Position numbers and translations under genes: made by a program
Part shown: positions 42,057-51,010 of the stretch, piece by piece
Position numbering within the stretch: position 1 is the first letter of the stretch
How the letters are laid out: every line of letters starts with the position of its first letter
The notes under the pieces: model-generated
What the model was told of the DNA's origin: nothing
Seen by the model: the letters and a program-made list of their open reading frames with translations, nothing else
Databases searched by the model: none
NCBI GenBank assembly: GCA_003241385.1
Contig: QFPO01000003.1
Coordinates: 620,001-684,000 of the forward strand
Direction: 5' to 3'
DNA from: Rhodanobacter denitrificans
Lineage (GTDB): Bacteria > Pseudomonadota > Gammaproteobacteria > Xanthomonadales > Rhodanobacteraceae
DNA: 64,000 nt

Positions 42057-43324
42057 ACCGGGCCGCGTCGGCGCAGGCGCGCGCCACGCGCGGCATCGCC
42101 CTGCTCGCCTGGCTGGCCTGTCTGCTGTGCCTGTGGGCCGGGGCGGCCGCCGCACAGGCGCAGGAGGCCGAGCCCGGTGCCTCGCTGCGGATCAGCCTGG
42201 TCACCTACGGTCCCGGCGAGCTGTACTGGGAACGCTTCGGTCACAACACGCTGGTGGTGCGCGACCTCGCCACCGGCGAGGCCACCGTCTACAACTACGG
42301 CCTGTTCGACTTCGCCGAAGACGACTTCTTCTGGAATTTCGTCCGCGGCCGCATGACCTACCACGTCGGCGCCTGGCCGTTCGACGAGGACCTGCCCGCC
42401 TACGTCGCCGAGGGCCGCAGCGCGGTCGAGCAGCCCTTGGACCTGACGCCGCGCCAGCGCGTCGAGCTGCGCGACTTCCTCACCTGGAACGTCGAGCCGG
42501 CCAACGCCCGCTACCGCTACGACTACTTCGTCTCCAACTGCTCCACGCGTCTGCGCGACGCGCTCGACCGCGTGCTCGGCGGCGCGCTGCGCGACCAGTC
42601 GCGCGGCCGCTCGCGCGGTTACACCTATCGCATGGACGCGGTGCGCCTGCTCGCGCCGGACCCGTGGCTGATGCACGTGGTCGACCTCGGTCTCGGGCCG
42701 TTCGCGGACCAGCGCCTGGATTTCTGGCAGGAGAGCTTCGTCCCGATGACGCTGCAGCGCGTGGTCGGCGAGGCACGCGTGCCCGACGGCGAGGGCGGCA
42801 CCCGGCCGCTGTCGGCCGCACCGCTGACGCTGGCCGAGAGCCGCATCGAGGCACCGCCGGAGATCCCGCGCGACCTGCGCTGGCCGTTTCTCGCCGCCGG
42901 CCTCGGCATTGCCGCGGCCTTGTGGCTGCTCGGTCGCGCGCGCCATCGCCGCGCCGCGCGGATCGGCTTCTCGGCGGCGGCCCTGGCGTTCTCGCTGGCG
43001 GCCGGCCTCGCCGGCGCGGTCCTCGTGTTCCTGTGGGGCTGCACCGAGCATCGCGCGGCCTGGCGCAACGAGAACCTGCTGCTGCTCGATCCGCTGTGCC
43101 TGGCGCTGCTGCCGGCCTGGTGGCGCGCGATGCGTGAGGACTGGCGCCCGTCGCGGCTGGCGCGCTGGCTGGCCGGCCTGGTCCTGGCGGCGGCGGGCTT
43201 CGCGGTGTTCTCGAAGGTGCTGCCGTGGTTCGTGCAGGCCAACGTGCACTGGATCGCGCTGATCGTGCCGATCCACCTGGCGCTGGCCGCGACGCTCTGG
43301 CGCCAGCCGCGCGCGGCGCGCTGA
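42053..43324 (+). CDS. DUF4105/Lnb-like membrane protein, candidate lipoprotein N-acyltransferase
   Basis: The 423-residue product starts with a GTG in the stop of corC. A signal peptide or first helix (LLAWLACLLCLWAGAAAAQAQ) is followed by a periplasmic DUF4105 domain, about residues 45-250: LYWERFGHNTLVVRD (His64), TVYNYGLFDFAEDDFFWNFVRGRMTYHVG and DYFVSNCSTRLRD (Cys163, candidate nucleophile). The C-terminal part has about five helices with the conserved-looking AAWRNENLLLLDPLCLALLPAWW between them. From what I recall, this fold is that of Lnb, a lipoprotein N-acyltransferase described in Bacteroides. Activity here is inferred; corC next to it supports a link, because corC usually precedes lnt. 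Confidence 0.78.
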   Translation: MNRAASAQARATRGIALLAWLACLLCLWAGAAAAQAQEAEPGASLRISLVTYGPGELYWERFGHNTLVVRDLATGEATVYNYGLFDFAEDDFFWNFVRGRMTYHVGAWPFDEDLPAYVAEGRSAVEQPLDLTPRQRVELRDFLTWNVEPANARYRYDYFVSNCSTRLRDALDRVLGGALRDQSRGRSRGYTYRMDAVRLLAPDPWLMHVVDLGLGPFADQRLDFWQESFVPMTLQRVVGEARVPDGEGGTRPLSAAPLTLAESRIEAPPEIPRDLRWPFLAAGLGIAAALWLLGRARHRRAARIGFSAAALAFSLAAGLAGAVLVFLWGCTEHRAAWRNENLLLLDPLCLALLPAWWRAMREDWRPSRLARWLAGLVLAAAGFAVFSKVLPWFVQANVHWIALIVPIHLALAATLWRQPRAAR

Positions 43325-43364
43325 ACGCGCCGCCGCGCATTGCGAGCGCCGCCCGGGACGCGGC

Positions 43365-44396
43365 ATGATCGCGCCCATGGCCGAAGCCCCCGCATCCGCC
43401 GCGCCGGCGTGTTCCGCCCCGACGCCGATGGTCGTCAACTGCGTGGCGTACACCAGCCAGGGACGCCGCGTCGGCGACATCACGATCGACGAGATCAGCG
43501 ACGTGCTGGCGCGGCCCGACCAGTTCGTCTGGGTCGGCCTGCACGAGCCGGACGCGCCGCTGCTCGAGAAGCTGCAGGAGGAGTTCGGCCTGCACGACCT
43601 GGCGATCGAGGACGCCAAGAACGCGCATCAGCGCCCGAAGATCGAGAGCTACGGCGACTCGCTGTTCATCGTCGCGCAGACCGCGCAGTTCGTCGCCAGC
43701 CGCATCGAGTTCGGCGAGACGCACGTCTTCCTCGGCCGCAATTACATCGTGACGATCCGCCACGGCGCCTCGCTGTCGTACGCGCCGGCGCGGCGCGGCT
43801 GCGAGCAGACGCCGGACCTGCTGGCGCTCGGACCGAGCTACGGCCTGTACTCGGTGCTGGACTTCATCGTCGACAACATCCTGCCGATCGTGCGCAACTT
43901 TCGCGAGCAGCTGCAGGATCTGGAAGAGGACATCTTCCAGGACACGTTCAAGCGCCAGACGATCCGCAGCCTCTACGAGCTGAAGAAGGAACTGGTCTCG
44001 CTGCGCCTGGCGGTCGCACCGCTGCAGGATGTGCTGAACCAGCTGGTGCGCCTGTACCCGGGACTGATCCGAGACGAGGTGCGGCCGTACTTCCGCGACG
44101 TGTCCGACCACGCCACGCGCATCAACGAGTCGATCGACACGATGCGCGAGATGCTCTCGGCCGCGATCAGCATCAATACCGCCGTGGTCGGCGCCGCGCA
44201 GAACGAGGTCGTCAAGCGGCTGGCCGGCTGGGCTGCGCTGCTGGCGGCGCCGACGCTGATGACGAGCTGGTACGGCATGAACTTCCATCACATGCCCGAA
44301 CTCGACAAGTCCTGGGGCTATCCGGCGATGATCGTGCTGACCGCCTCGATCTGCGGCGGCCTGCTCGTGCTGCTGCGGCGCGCGCGCTGGCTCTGA
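43365..44396 (+). CDS. corA: CorA-type magnesium/cobalt channel
   Basis: CorA forms a pentameric inner-membrane channel for Mg2+ (and Co2+, Ni2+). The 343-residue product has a cytosolic alpha-beta N-terminal domain (FVWVGLHEPDAPLLEKLQEEFGLHDLAIEDAKN), long stalk helices (LQDLEEDIFQDTFKRQTIRSLYELKKELVSLRL) and two C-terminal helices, with the selectivity signature YGMNF between them (about residue 308) and PELDKSWGYP in the loop. Two early ATGs are possible (43365, 43377). It follows the DUF4105 gene by 40 bases and is probably in the corC operon. Confidence 0.94.
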   Translation: MIAPMAEAPASAAPACSAPTPMVVNCVAYTSQGRRVGDITIDEISDVLARPDQFVWVGLHEPDAPLLEKLQEEFGLHDLAIEDAKNAHQRPKIESYGDSLFIVAQTAQFVASRIEFGETHVFLGRNYIVTIRHGASLSYAPARRGCEQTPDLLALGPSYGLYSVLDFIVDNILPIVRNFREQLQDLEEDIFQDTFKRQTIRSLYELKKELVSLRLAVAPLQDVLNQLVRLYPGLIRDEVRPYFRDVSDHATRINESIDTMREMLSAAISINTAVVGAAQNEVVKRLAGWAALLAAPTLMTSWYGMNFHHMPELDKSWGYPAMIVLTASICGGLLVLLRRARWL

Positions 44397-44558
44397 GCTG
44401 CCGGCCCGGCGCAATGCGGGGCCATCGCAACGGTGGCCTCGGCGCGGCGCCCCCACGCCTCGCATCGATGCCCAGAGAGCCCGCCGAGGCCCGCTTGCCT
44501 TCGCCGAACGTCCATACGACCAAAGGCTAATGCACTGCGCCTTGACCGTGGTGCGCTG

Positions 44559-44583
44559 CGGGAACACGCTTTCGCGGTTCCCG
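44559..44583 (+). promoter_or_regulatory. leader stem-loop before cstA
   Basis: CGGGAAC (44559-44565) and GTTCCCG (44577-44583) form a perfect seven-base stem with an eleven-base loop. It ends twelve bases before the GGAGG ribosome binding site (44596-44600) of cstA. It may influence mRNA stability or translation. The rest of the gap 44397-44604 shows no clear promoter. Confidence 0.35.
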
Positions 44584-44604
44584 GTCCCGTAGGGTGGAGG
44601 CGGT

Positions 44605-46668
44605 ATGACTTCGGTGTTAAGCAAGTTGGGATGGGTGGCCTTGGCCGTCCTCGGCGCGTTCTGTCTGGGCACCGTCGCCCTGCATCGCGGCGAAACGATC
44701 AACGCGGTCTGGCTGGTGACCGCCGCGGTCTCGATCCTGTTCATCGCGTATCGCTTCTACAGCAAGTTCATCGCCGACAAGGCGCTGCAGCTCGATCCGA
44801 CGCGTGCGACGCCGGCGGTGCTGCGCAACGACGGGCTGGACTACGTCCCGACCGACAAGTACGTGGTCTTCGGCCACCACTTCGCCGCGATCGCCGGTGC
44901 CGGCCCGCTGGTCGGCCCGGTGCTGGCCGCGCAGATGGGCTACCTGCCCGGCACGCTGTGGATCCTGGTCGGCGTGATCTTCGCCGGCGCGGTGCAGGAT
45001 TTCATGGTGCTGTTCTTCTCGTCGCGCCGTGACGGCAAGTCGCTCGGCGACATGGCGCGCGCCGAGCTCGGGCCGGGCGCCGGCGTGGTCGCGATGATCG
45101 GCGTGACGATGATTATGTTCATCATCCTCGCGGTGCTCGCGCTGGTCGTCGTCAAGGCGCTGGCCGAAAGTCCCTGGGGCACGTTCACGGTCGCGATGAC
45201 GATACCGATCGCGCTGTTCATGGGCGTGTACCTGCGCTACCTGCGCCCGGGCCGCGTGATGGAGGTGTCGATCATCGGCCTGGTCCTGCTGCTGCTGTCG
45301 ATCTGGCTCGGCGGCGTGGTCGCGCACGACTCGGCCTGGTCCGAGGCGTTCCACTTCAACGGCCGCCAGCTCGCCTGGATGCTGATCGGCTACGGCTTCC
45401 TCGCCTCGGTGATCCCGGTCTGGCTGCTGCTGGCACCGCGCGACTATCTGTCGACGTTCCTCAAGATCGGCACCGTCGTGCTGCTGGCGATCGGCATCCT
45501 GATCGCCGCGCCGGAGCTGCGCATGCCGGCGCTGACCAAGTTCGTCGACGGCACCGGCCCGGTCTTCGCCGGCGGCCTGTTCCCGTTCCTGTTCATCACG
45601 ATCGCCTGCGGCGCCGTGTCGGGCTGGCATTCGCTGATCTCCTCGGGCACCACACCCAAGCTGCTCGCGAACGAGAAGGAAGCGCGCCTGGTCGGCTACG
45701 GCGGCATGCTGATGGAGGCCTTCGTCGCGATCATGGCGCTGATCGCCGCCTGCGTGCTCGATCCGGGCATCTACTTCGCGATGAACGCACCGGCGGCGCT
45801 GATCGGCACCACGGTCGAGTCGGCCGCGCAGGCGATCACCAACCTCGGCTTCGTGATCACGCCGGACATCCTCGCGCAGACCGCCAAGGACATCGGCGAA
45901 GGATCGATCCTGTCGCGCGCCGGCGGCGCGCCGACCCTGGCGGTCGGCATGGCGCACATCCTGCACAGCGTGATCTCCGGCGAAGGCATGATGGCGTTCT
46001 GGTACCACTACGCGATCCTGTTCGAAGCGCTGTTCATCCTGACCACGGTCGACGCCGGCACGCGCGCCGGCCGCTTCATGATCCAGGACCTCGCCGGCCT
46101 CGCCGTGCCGTCGCTCAAGCGCACCGAGTCGTGGGCCGGCAACCTGATCGCGACCGCGCTGTGCGTGGCGTGCTGGGGCTACTTCCTGTATCAGGGCGTG
46201 GTCGATCCGCTCGGCGGCATCAACACGCTGTGGCCGCTGTTCGGCATCGCCAACCAGATGCTGGCGGCGATCGCGCTGACGCTGTGCTGCGTGTGCCTGA
46301 TCAAGATGAAGCGTGACCAGTACGTGTGGATTCCGCTGGTGCCGACCGTGTGGCTGCTGATCTGCACGCTGACGGCAGGCTTCCAGAAGGTGTTCCACGA
46401 CGACGTGCGCATCGGCTTCCTCGCGCATGCGCGCAAGTATTCCGACGCGCTCGCGCAGGGTCAGGTGCTGGCGCCGGCCAAGTCGCTCGACGACATGAAC
46501 CGCATCGTCTTCAACGACTACGTCAACGCCGGTCTCGCCGCGACGTTCATGACGATCGTCGTCATCGTCGTCGTGTTCGGCATCCGCGCGGCGCTCAAGG
46601 CCCGGCGCGTCTCGGTGCCGACCGCGCAGGAGACGCCGTACGTCGCGCTGGCTTCGGTCACGCGATGA
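44605..46668 (+). CDS. cstA: carbon starvation protein CstA (pyruvate/peptide transporter)
   Basis: CstA is a large inner-membrane transporter (peptides or pyruvate) induced on carbon starvation. The 687-residue product (E. coli CstA 701) has the family pattern: AYRFYSKFIADKALQLDP, DYVPTDKYVVFGHHFAAIAGAGPLVGPVLAAQMGYLPG, WILVGVIFAGAVQDFMVLF, GWHSLISSGTTPKLLANE and a C-terminal set of helices with GGINTLWPLFGIANQMLA. About 16 to 18 helices are predicted. A strong GGAGG ribosome binding site lies four bases before the ATG. It overlaps the YbdD-like gene by four bases. Confidence 0.95.
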   Translation: MTSVLSKLGWVALAVLGAFCLGTVALHRGETINAVWLVTAAVSILFIAYRFYSKFIADKALQLDPTRATPAVLRNDGLDYVPTDKYVVFGHHFAAIAGAGPLVGPVLAAQMGYLPGTLWILVGVIFAGAVQDFMVLFFSSRRDGKSLGDMARAELGPGAGVVAMIGVTMIMFIILAVLALVVVKALAESPWGTFTVAMTIPIALFMGVYLRYLRPGRVMEVSIIGLVLLLLSIWLGGVVAHDSAWSEAFHFNGRQLAWMLIGYGFLASVIPVWLLLAPRDYLSTFLKIGTVVLLAIGILIAAPELRMPALTKFVDGTGPVFAGGLFPFLFITIACGAVSGWHSLISSGTTPKLLANEKEARLVGYGGMLMEAFVAIMALIAACVLDPGIYFAMNAPAALIGTTVESAAQAITNLGFVITPDILAQTAKDIGEGSILSRAGGAPTLAVGMAHILHSVISGEGMMAFWYHYAILFEALFILTTVDAGTRAGRFMIQDLAGLAVPSLKRTESWAGNLIATALCVACWGYFLYQGVVDPLGGINTLWPLFGIANQMLAAIALTLCCVCLIKMKRDQYVWIPLVPTVWLLICTLTAGFQKVFHDDVRIGFLAHARKYSDALAQGQVLAPAKSLDDMNRIVFNDYVNAGLAATFMTIVVIVVVFGIRAALKARRVSVPTAQETPYVALASVTR

Positions 46669-46931
46669 ACCGCGACGCGGCCAAGGCCCCTTCCGCAACG
46701 GAAGGGGCCGCCGACACCGCCGCTGCCGTCGACGGCAGCGGCGGCGCGCTGACCCGGTCGTGGCGGCGCGCGGTGCGCATCGCGCGCCAGATCATCGGCA
46801 TCCCGGACTACGGCACCTACGTCGCGCATCTGCGCGCCTACCATCCGGACCGGCCGATCCCGACCTACGCGGAATTCTTCAACGAGCGCCTCGAGGCGCG
46901 CTACAAGGGCGGCGGCGGCCGCTGCTGCTGA
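46665..46931 (+). CDS. YbdD/YjiX-family small partner of CstA
   Basis: The 88-residue product matches the YbdD/YjiX family (E. coli YbdD 65 residues): IIGIPDYGTYVAHLRAYHPDRPIPTYAEFFNERLEARYKGGGGRCC. The gene overlaps the end of cstA (ATGA), the standard arrangement. YjiX-type proteins are needed for full function of CstA-type pyruvate carriers. The N-terminal 30 residues are an Ala-rich extension. An MetR/GNAT gene does not follow directly; a small hairpin comes next. Confidence 0.88.
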   Translation: MNRDAAKAPSATEGAADTAAAVDGSGGALTRSWRRAVRIARQIIGIPDYGTYVAHLRAYHPDRPIPTYAEFFNERLEARYKGGGGRCC

Positions 46932-46940
46932 GCGCGTCAC

Positions 46941-46956
46941 GCCGGCGATTGCCGGC
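46941..46956 (+). terminator. small stem-loop behind the cstA operon
   Basis: GCCGGC (46941-46946) and GCCGGC (46951-46956) form a six-base stem with loop GATT, nine bases after the stop at 46931. No U-run. Confidence 0.35.
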
Positions 46957-47088
46957 CCGCACCGCGACGCCGATACTGCGCGCCATGCCGATCCCGCGCG
47001 CGCCGATGAAACGCTCCTGCTCACACCCCTCTTTCGCCGCGGCCGACGGCCGTGCCGGCCGCGCGTCCGGCCGCGCCGAGTGCCGCGC

Positions 47089-47592
47089 ATGAGCGCCGTC
47101 ACGCTGCGCTCCGTCGCACCGTCCGACGCCGAGGCGATCTGCGCGATCTACAACCCGCACGTGCGCGACACGATCGTCACGTTCGAGGACGTGCCGCTCA
47201 CGCCGATGCAGATGGCCGAGCGCATCGTGCAGGTGCAGGGCGCCGGCTATCCGTGGTGGGTCGCCGAGCAGTCCGGACGCGTCGTCGGCTACGCCTATGC
47301 GGCGCGCTGGCGCAGTCGCGCGGCCTACGACCCGACCGTCGAGACGACGATCTACGTCGCCGCCGACGCGCAGCGCGGCGGCATCGGCGTGCCGCTCTAC
47401 GACGCCCTGCTCGGCGAGCTGGCCGAGCGCGGTTATCACGTCGCGCTCGGCTGCATCGCGCTGCCGAATCCGGCCAGCGTCGCGTTCCACGAACGCTGCG
47501 GCTTCCGCAAGGTCGCCCATCACGCCGAGGTCGGCCGCAAGTTCGGACGCTGGATCGACGTCGGATTCTGGCAGCGCATGCTGCAGCGCTGA
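47089..47592 (+). CDS. GNAT acetyltransferase, PAT/Bar-like
   Basis: The 167-residue product has the pattern of phosphinothricin-type acetyltransferases: AEAICAIYNPHVRDTIVTFEDVPLT, WWVAEQSGRVVGYAYAARWRSRAAYDPTVETTIYVAADAQRGGIGVPLYDALL (the Q-R-G-G-I-G acetyl-CoA loop) and IALPNPASVAFHERCGFRKVA. It likely N-acetylates amino-acid analogues or related amines; resistance to phosphinothricin is not proven. The start is ATG 47089; a GTG nine bases earlier is possible. It stands alone between the cstA operon and the response-regulator gene. Confidence 0.87.
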   Translation: MSAVTLRSVAPSDAEAICAIYNPHVRDTIVTFEDVPLTPMQMAERIVQVQGAGYPWWVAEQSGRVVGYAYAARWRSRAAYDPTVETTIYVAADAQRGGIGVPLYDALLGELAERGYHVALGCIALPNPASVAFHERCGFRKVAHHAEVGRKFGRWIDVGFWQRMLQR

Positions 47593-47653
47593 CGGCGTGG
47601 CCGATGCTGCATCGCCGCGGCAGCCGTCCGTGGCCGATGGCAGACTGTGCCGC

Positions 47654-48292
47654 ATGAGCGCGCTGACGATCCTGATCGCCGACGACCATCCGCTGTTCCG
47701 CGCCGCCGTGCTGCGGGCGTTGCAGGATGCGCAGCCGGCGGCCCAGATCGTCGAGGCGGCGAGCGCGGCGACGCTGGAGCGGGCGCTGCAGGCGCACCCC
47801 GATCCGGACCTGGTGCTGCTCGACCTGACCATGCCCGGCGCGCACGGATTCTCCGAGCTGCTGCGCCTGCGCGGCGAGCATCCGCAGGTGCCGGTGCTGG
47901 TGATCTCGTCCAACGAACACCCGCGCGTGATCCGCCGCGCCCAGCAGTTCGGCGCGGCGGGTTTCGTGCCCAAGTCCGCGCACGCCGAGGTGGTCGCCCG
48001 CGCCGTGGCCGACGTGCTCGACGGCGGCAGCTGGTTTCCGGCGCTGACGGCCGAGCGTTCGGCCGCCGACACTGCCCTCGCGCAGCGTCTGGCCCAGCTG
48101 ACGCCGCAGCAGTTCCGCGTGCTGCTGTGCCTGGCCGACGGCCTGCTCAACAAGCAGATCGCCTATCAGCTCGGCCTGGCCGAAAACACCGTCAAGGTGC
48201 ACGTGACCGCGATCCTCAGGAAGCTCGACTGTCACAGCCGCACGCAGGCGGCGGTGCTGGTGCGCGCACTGGAGCCGGAGGCGGTCCTCTAG
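47654..48292 (+). CDS. LuxR/NarL-family response regulator
   Basis: The 212-residue product has a receiver domain (ILIADDHPLFRAAVLRALQ with Asp10-Asp11, VLLDLTMPGAHGF with phospho-acceptor Asp57, VLVISS and the VPKS lysine near 107) and a LuxR-type helix-turn-helix (LTPQQFRVLLCLADGLLNKQIAYQLGLAENTVKVHVTAILRKLDCHSRTQA). It is the likely partner of the hybrid kinase next to it, encoded on the opposite strand. Its stop TAG overlaps the kinase stop in the palindrome CTAG (48289-48292). A candidate binding dyad lies in front of dctA. Confidence 0.9.
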   Translation: MSALTILIADDHPLFRAAVLRALQDAQPAAQIVEAASAATLERALQAHPDPDLVLLDLTMPGAHGFSELLRLRGEHPQVPVLVISSNEHPRVIRRAQQFGAAGFVPKSAHAEVVARAVADVLDGGSWFPALTAERSAADTALAQRLAQLTPQQFRVLLCLADGLLNKQIAYQLGLAENTVKVHVTAILRKLDCHSRTQAAVLVRALEPEAVL

Positions 48293-50931
48293 CCGGCGCG
48301 GCGCACGATCAGCTGGGTCATCAGCGCACGCAGCGCCGGCGGCCGCACCGGCTTGTGCAGGAAGCCCCAGCCGCGCTCGTGCGCCAGCGCACGCAGCGCC
48401 GGATCGCGTTCGGCCGTGACCAGCACCAGCGGCGGCGCGCAGGCCCAGCCCGCGCACAATTCGGCGTAGAGCGCGGGGCCGTCGGTCTCGCCCATGCGCA
48501 CGTCGAGCAGGACCAGGTCCGGCGGCGCGTCCGGCCGGCACGCCGCCCGCGCCTCGTGCGGACCGCCGGCCAGCTCGACCCGACAGCGCCAGCGCTGCAG
48601 CAATGCGCGCGTCGCCTCGCATACGCGCGGATCGTCGTCGACGCACCAGACCCGCACGCCGTGCAACGGCGAGGCGTCGCCGGGTGCTTCGGCGTCGGTG
48701 GCTTCGCTGCGCACCGCGGCGACGTCGCCGAGCGGCACGGTGACCGAGAACACGCTGCCGCGTCCGAGTTCGGAGCGCACGCCGATGCGATGGCCGAGCA
48801 GGCGGCCGATGCGATCGACGATCGCCAGCCCCAGCCCGGCTCCGCGGTCGTTGCCGTCGCCGTTGTCGAGCCGGTGGAACTCCTCGAATATCTGCGCGTG
48901 CAGGCTTTCCGGGATGCCCGGTCCCTGATCGTGCACCTCGATGCGCACGTCGGTGCCGGTCCGCCGGCACCCGAGCACGATGCGGCCGCGCGGCGTGTAG
49001 CGCACCGCGTTGGACAGGAAGTTCTGCACGATTCGCCGCAGCAGCGTCTCGTCGCTGCGCACGACCGGATCGGCGGCCACCGCTTCGAGCACCAGGCCGC
49101 GTCCCGCGGCAAGGATGCCGAACTCGCGTCCGAGGGTCTGCAGCAGCGGGCCGAGTCGGAAATCGCGCACCTGGGTCTGCAGCGTGCCGGCCTCCAGCCG
49201 CGCGATGTCGAGCAGACTGTTGAGGATCTCGTCCTGGGCGTTCAGCGCGTGATCGACGTGATCGGCGATCTGCCGTCCCGGATCGTCCTCGATGCGACCG
49301 CGCAGCACCGAGAGGAACATCCGCGCGGCGTTGAGCGGCTGCAGCAGGTCGTGCACGGCCGACGCCACGAAGCGCGACTTGTAGCGGTTGGCCTCTTCGG
49401 CCTCGCGCTTGGCCTGCGCCAGGTCCCGCGTGCGCTCCGCGACGCGATGCTCGAGCGCGTCGGCCAGCGAGCGTAGTTCGCGCGCGGCGTTCTTGTAGCT
49501 GGTGATGTCGGTGTAGCTGGTGACGAAGCCGCCGTCGGGCAACGGATTGCCGCGAATCTCCAGGACGGTGCCGTCGTCCTTCTCGCTTTCGCGCATGTGC
49601 GGCCGGCCGCTGCGCAGATGATTGAGCCGGCGCTCGATCGCTTCTTCCACCGGTCCTGGCCCGAGCAGGCCGCGGCGTGCGTTGTAGCGGAACAGGTCTT
49701 CGATCGGGCGGCCCACGCGCACCAGATCCGGCGGCATCGAGAACAGCTCCACGTAGCGCGAGTTCCACGCCGTCACGCGCAGATCGGCATCGATCACGAC
49801 CACGCCCTGCGGCAGGTGCTCCAGGCTGCGCGCCAGGCCGCGGTCGGCCTGCCGCGCCGCCGTGAGAATGCCGTCCTGCGCGGTGCGCAGTTCCTCGGCG
49901 TGCTGCTTGAGCACCGCTTCGAGTTCTTCGCGGCTGCGCCGGCGCAGCGCCGCCAGACGGCGGCGCTGCTGCACGAACAGCAGCAGGAACAGCAGCGCGA
50001 GCCAGGCCGCGCCGGCCGCCAGCGCGGCGCTGCGCCCGGCCCGCACGCCGGCCGACGCATCGTGCAGCAGGTGCAGGCGCCAGCCGCTCTCGGGCAGCAC
50101 CGCGGTGCGCCACAGCACCGGCTGCACCAGTGCCGGCTCGGTGACGCGCACCGTGCGCAGCGGATCGTCTGGCTGCGTCGGCATCTGGATCGCGAGCGGC
50201 TGCAGGTCGCGCTCGGCGTACTGGCGGGTCGCGGCCAGTTCGCGCCGATCGGCATCGCCGAGCGGTGCCAGGGTGCGGTAGCGCCAGGCGTCGCGACTGG
50301 CCAGGAAGATCACACCATGCGTGTCGCTGACCAGCACGACGTCCGGCGTCTCCAGCCATTCGCGCTCGAGCGCGTCGAGCTCGAGCTTGATGACCACGAC
50401 GCCCGCCGCGGCCCCGCTCTCGTCGCGAATCGCCTGCGACAGGAAATAGCCGGGCTGTCCGGTCGTCAGGCCGATACCGTAGAAGTGGCCGGTGCCCGCG
50501 GCCAGCGCCTGCTGCACGTAGGGGCGGAAGCTGTAGTCCTCGCCGACGTTGCTGGTCGGCTCGCGCCAGTTGCTGGCGGCCAGCGCGATGCCGTGGCGGT
50601 CGATCAGCGTCAGGGTCGAGGCGTTCGTCACGCGGCTGGCGCGCTCGAGCTTGCGGTTCAAACGCTCGACGTCGGCCGGCGCAAGCGGACCGCCCAGCGC
50701 CGCGCGCAGCTCCGGGTCGAGCGCCAGCACCTGCGGCAGCGTGCGGTAGCGGTCGATGCGCTGCTGCAGGCCTTCGGCGTAGAGCCCGAGCTGGCGCTCG
50801 ACCTGGGCCGATTCTTCCTGCAGCGCGCGACGCTCGGCGATCCGGTAGGCGGCCAGCATCGCCAGCGTCAGGCCGGCCGCCGCGAACGCCAGAATCAGGG
50901 CGACGGAGCGTTGGCTGCGCAGCGAGAACAT
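48289..50931 (-). CDS. hybrid sensor histidine kinase (periplasmic sensor, PAS, REC)
   Basis: The 880-residue product has a first helix (about 10-30), a 270-residue periplasmic sensor (about 32-300) of the Cache type seen in C4-dicarboxylate kinases (RPYVQQALAAGTGHFYGIGLTTGQPGYFLSQAIRD), a second helix (about 301-320), a coiled coil and a PAS domain (about 367-480). The kinase core has SAVHDLLQPLNAAR (His527), NFLSNAVRYT, DQGPGIP and GAGLGLAIVD. A C-terminal receiver follows (VDDDPRV at 764-770, LLDVRMGETD with Asp810, HKP with Lys860). It shares a similar build with DctS/CitA-type sensors. dctA lies directly upstream, divergently. The ligand is unknown. Confidence 0.9.
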   Translation of the reverse strand: MFSLRSQRSVALILAFAAAGLTLAMLAAYRIAERRALQEESAQVERQLGLYAEGLQQRIDRYRTLPQVLALDPELRAALGGPLAPADVERLNRKLERASRVTNASTLTLIDRHGIALAASNWREPTSNVGEDYSFRPYVQQALAAGTGHFYGIGLTTGQPGYFLSQAIRDESGAAAGVVVIKLELDALEREWLETPDVVLVSDTHGVIFLASRDAWRYRTLAPLGDADRRELAATRQYAERDLQPLAIQMPTQPDDPLRTVRVTEPALVQPVLWRTAVLPESGWRLHLLHDASAGVRAGRSAALAAGAAWLALLFLLLFVQQRRRLAALRRRSREELEAVLKQHAEELRTAQDGILTAARQADRGLARSLEHLPQGVVVIDADLRVTAWNSRYVELFSMPPDLVRVGRPIEDLFRYNARRGLLGPGPVEEAIERRLNHLRSGRPHMRESEKDDGTVLEIRGNPLPDGGFVTSYTDITSYKNAARELRSLADALEHRVAERTRDLAQAKREAEEANRYKSRFVASAVHDLLQPLNAARMFLSVLRGRIEDDPGRQIADHVDHALNAQDEILNSLLDIARLEAGTLQTQVRDFRLGPLLQTLGREFGILAAGRGLVLEAVAADPVVRSDETLLRRIVQNFLSNAVRYTPRGRIVLGCRRTGTDVRIEVHDQGPGIPESLHAQIFEEFHRLDNGDGNDRGAGLGLAIVDRIGRLLGHRIGVRSELGRGSVFSVTVPLGDVAAVRSEATDAEAPGDASPLHGVRVWCVDDDPRVCEATRALLQRWRCRVELAGGPHEARAACRPDAPPDLVLLDVRMGETDGPALYAELCAGWACAPPLVLVTAERDPALRALAHERGWGFLHKPVRPPALRALMTQLIVRRAG

Positions 50932-51010
50932 GACCGATCGAGTCTAGCAGGCCGGCGCGGCCGGGCCGGCCGGGCGGCAGCCGCGCCGCCTGCTCCGACG
51001 ACCGGGCTAG

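Noticed and set aside
47089..47592. Calling the acetyltransferase a phosphinothricin-resistance (bar/pat) gene
   Set aside because: General PAT-like proteins are widespread and act on various amines; the sequence alone does not show this activity.
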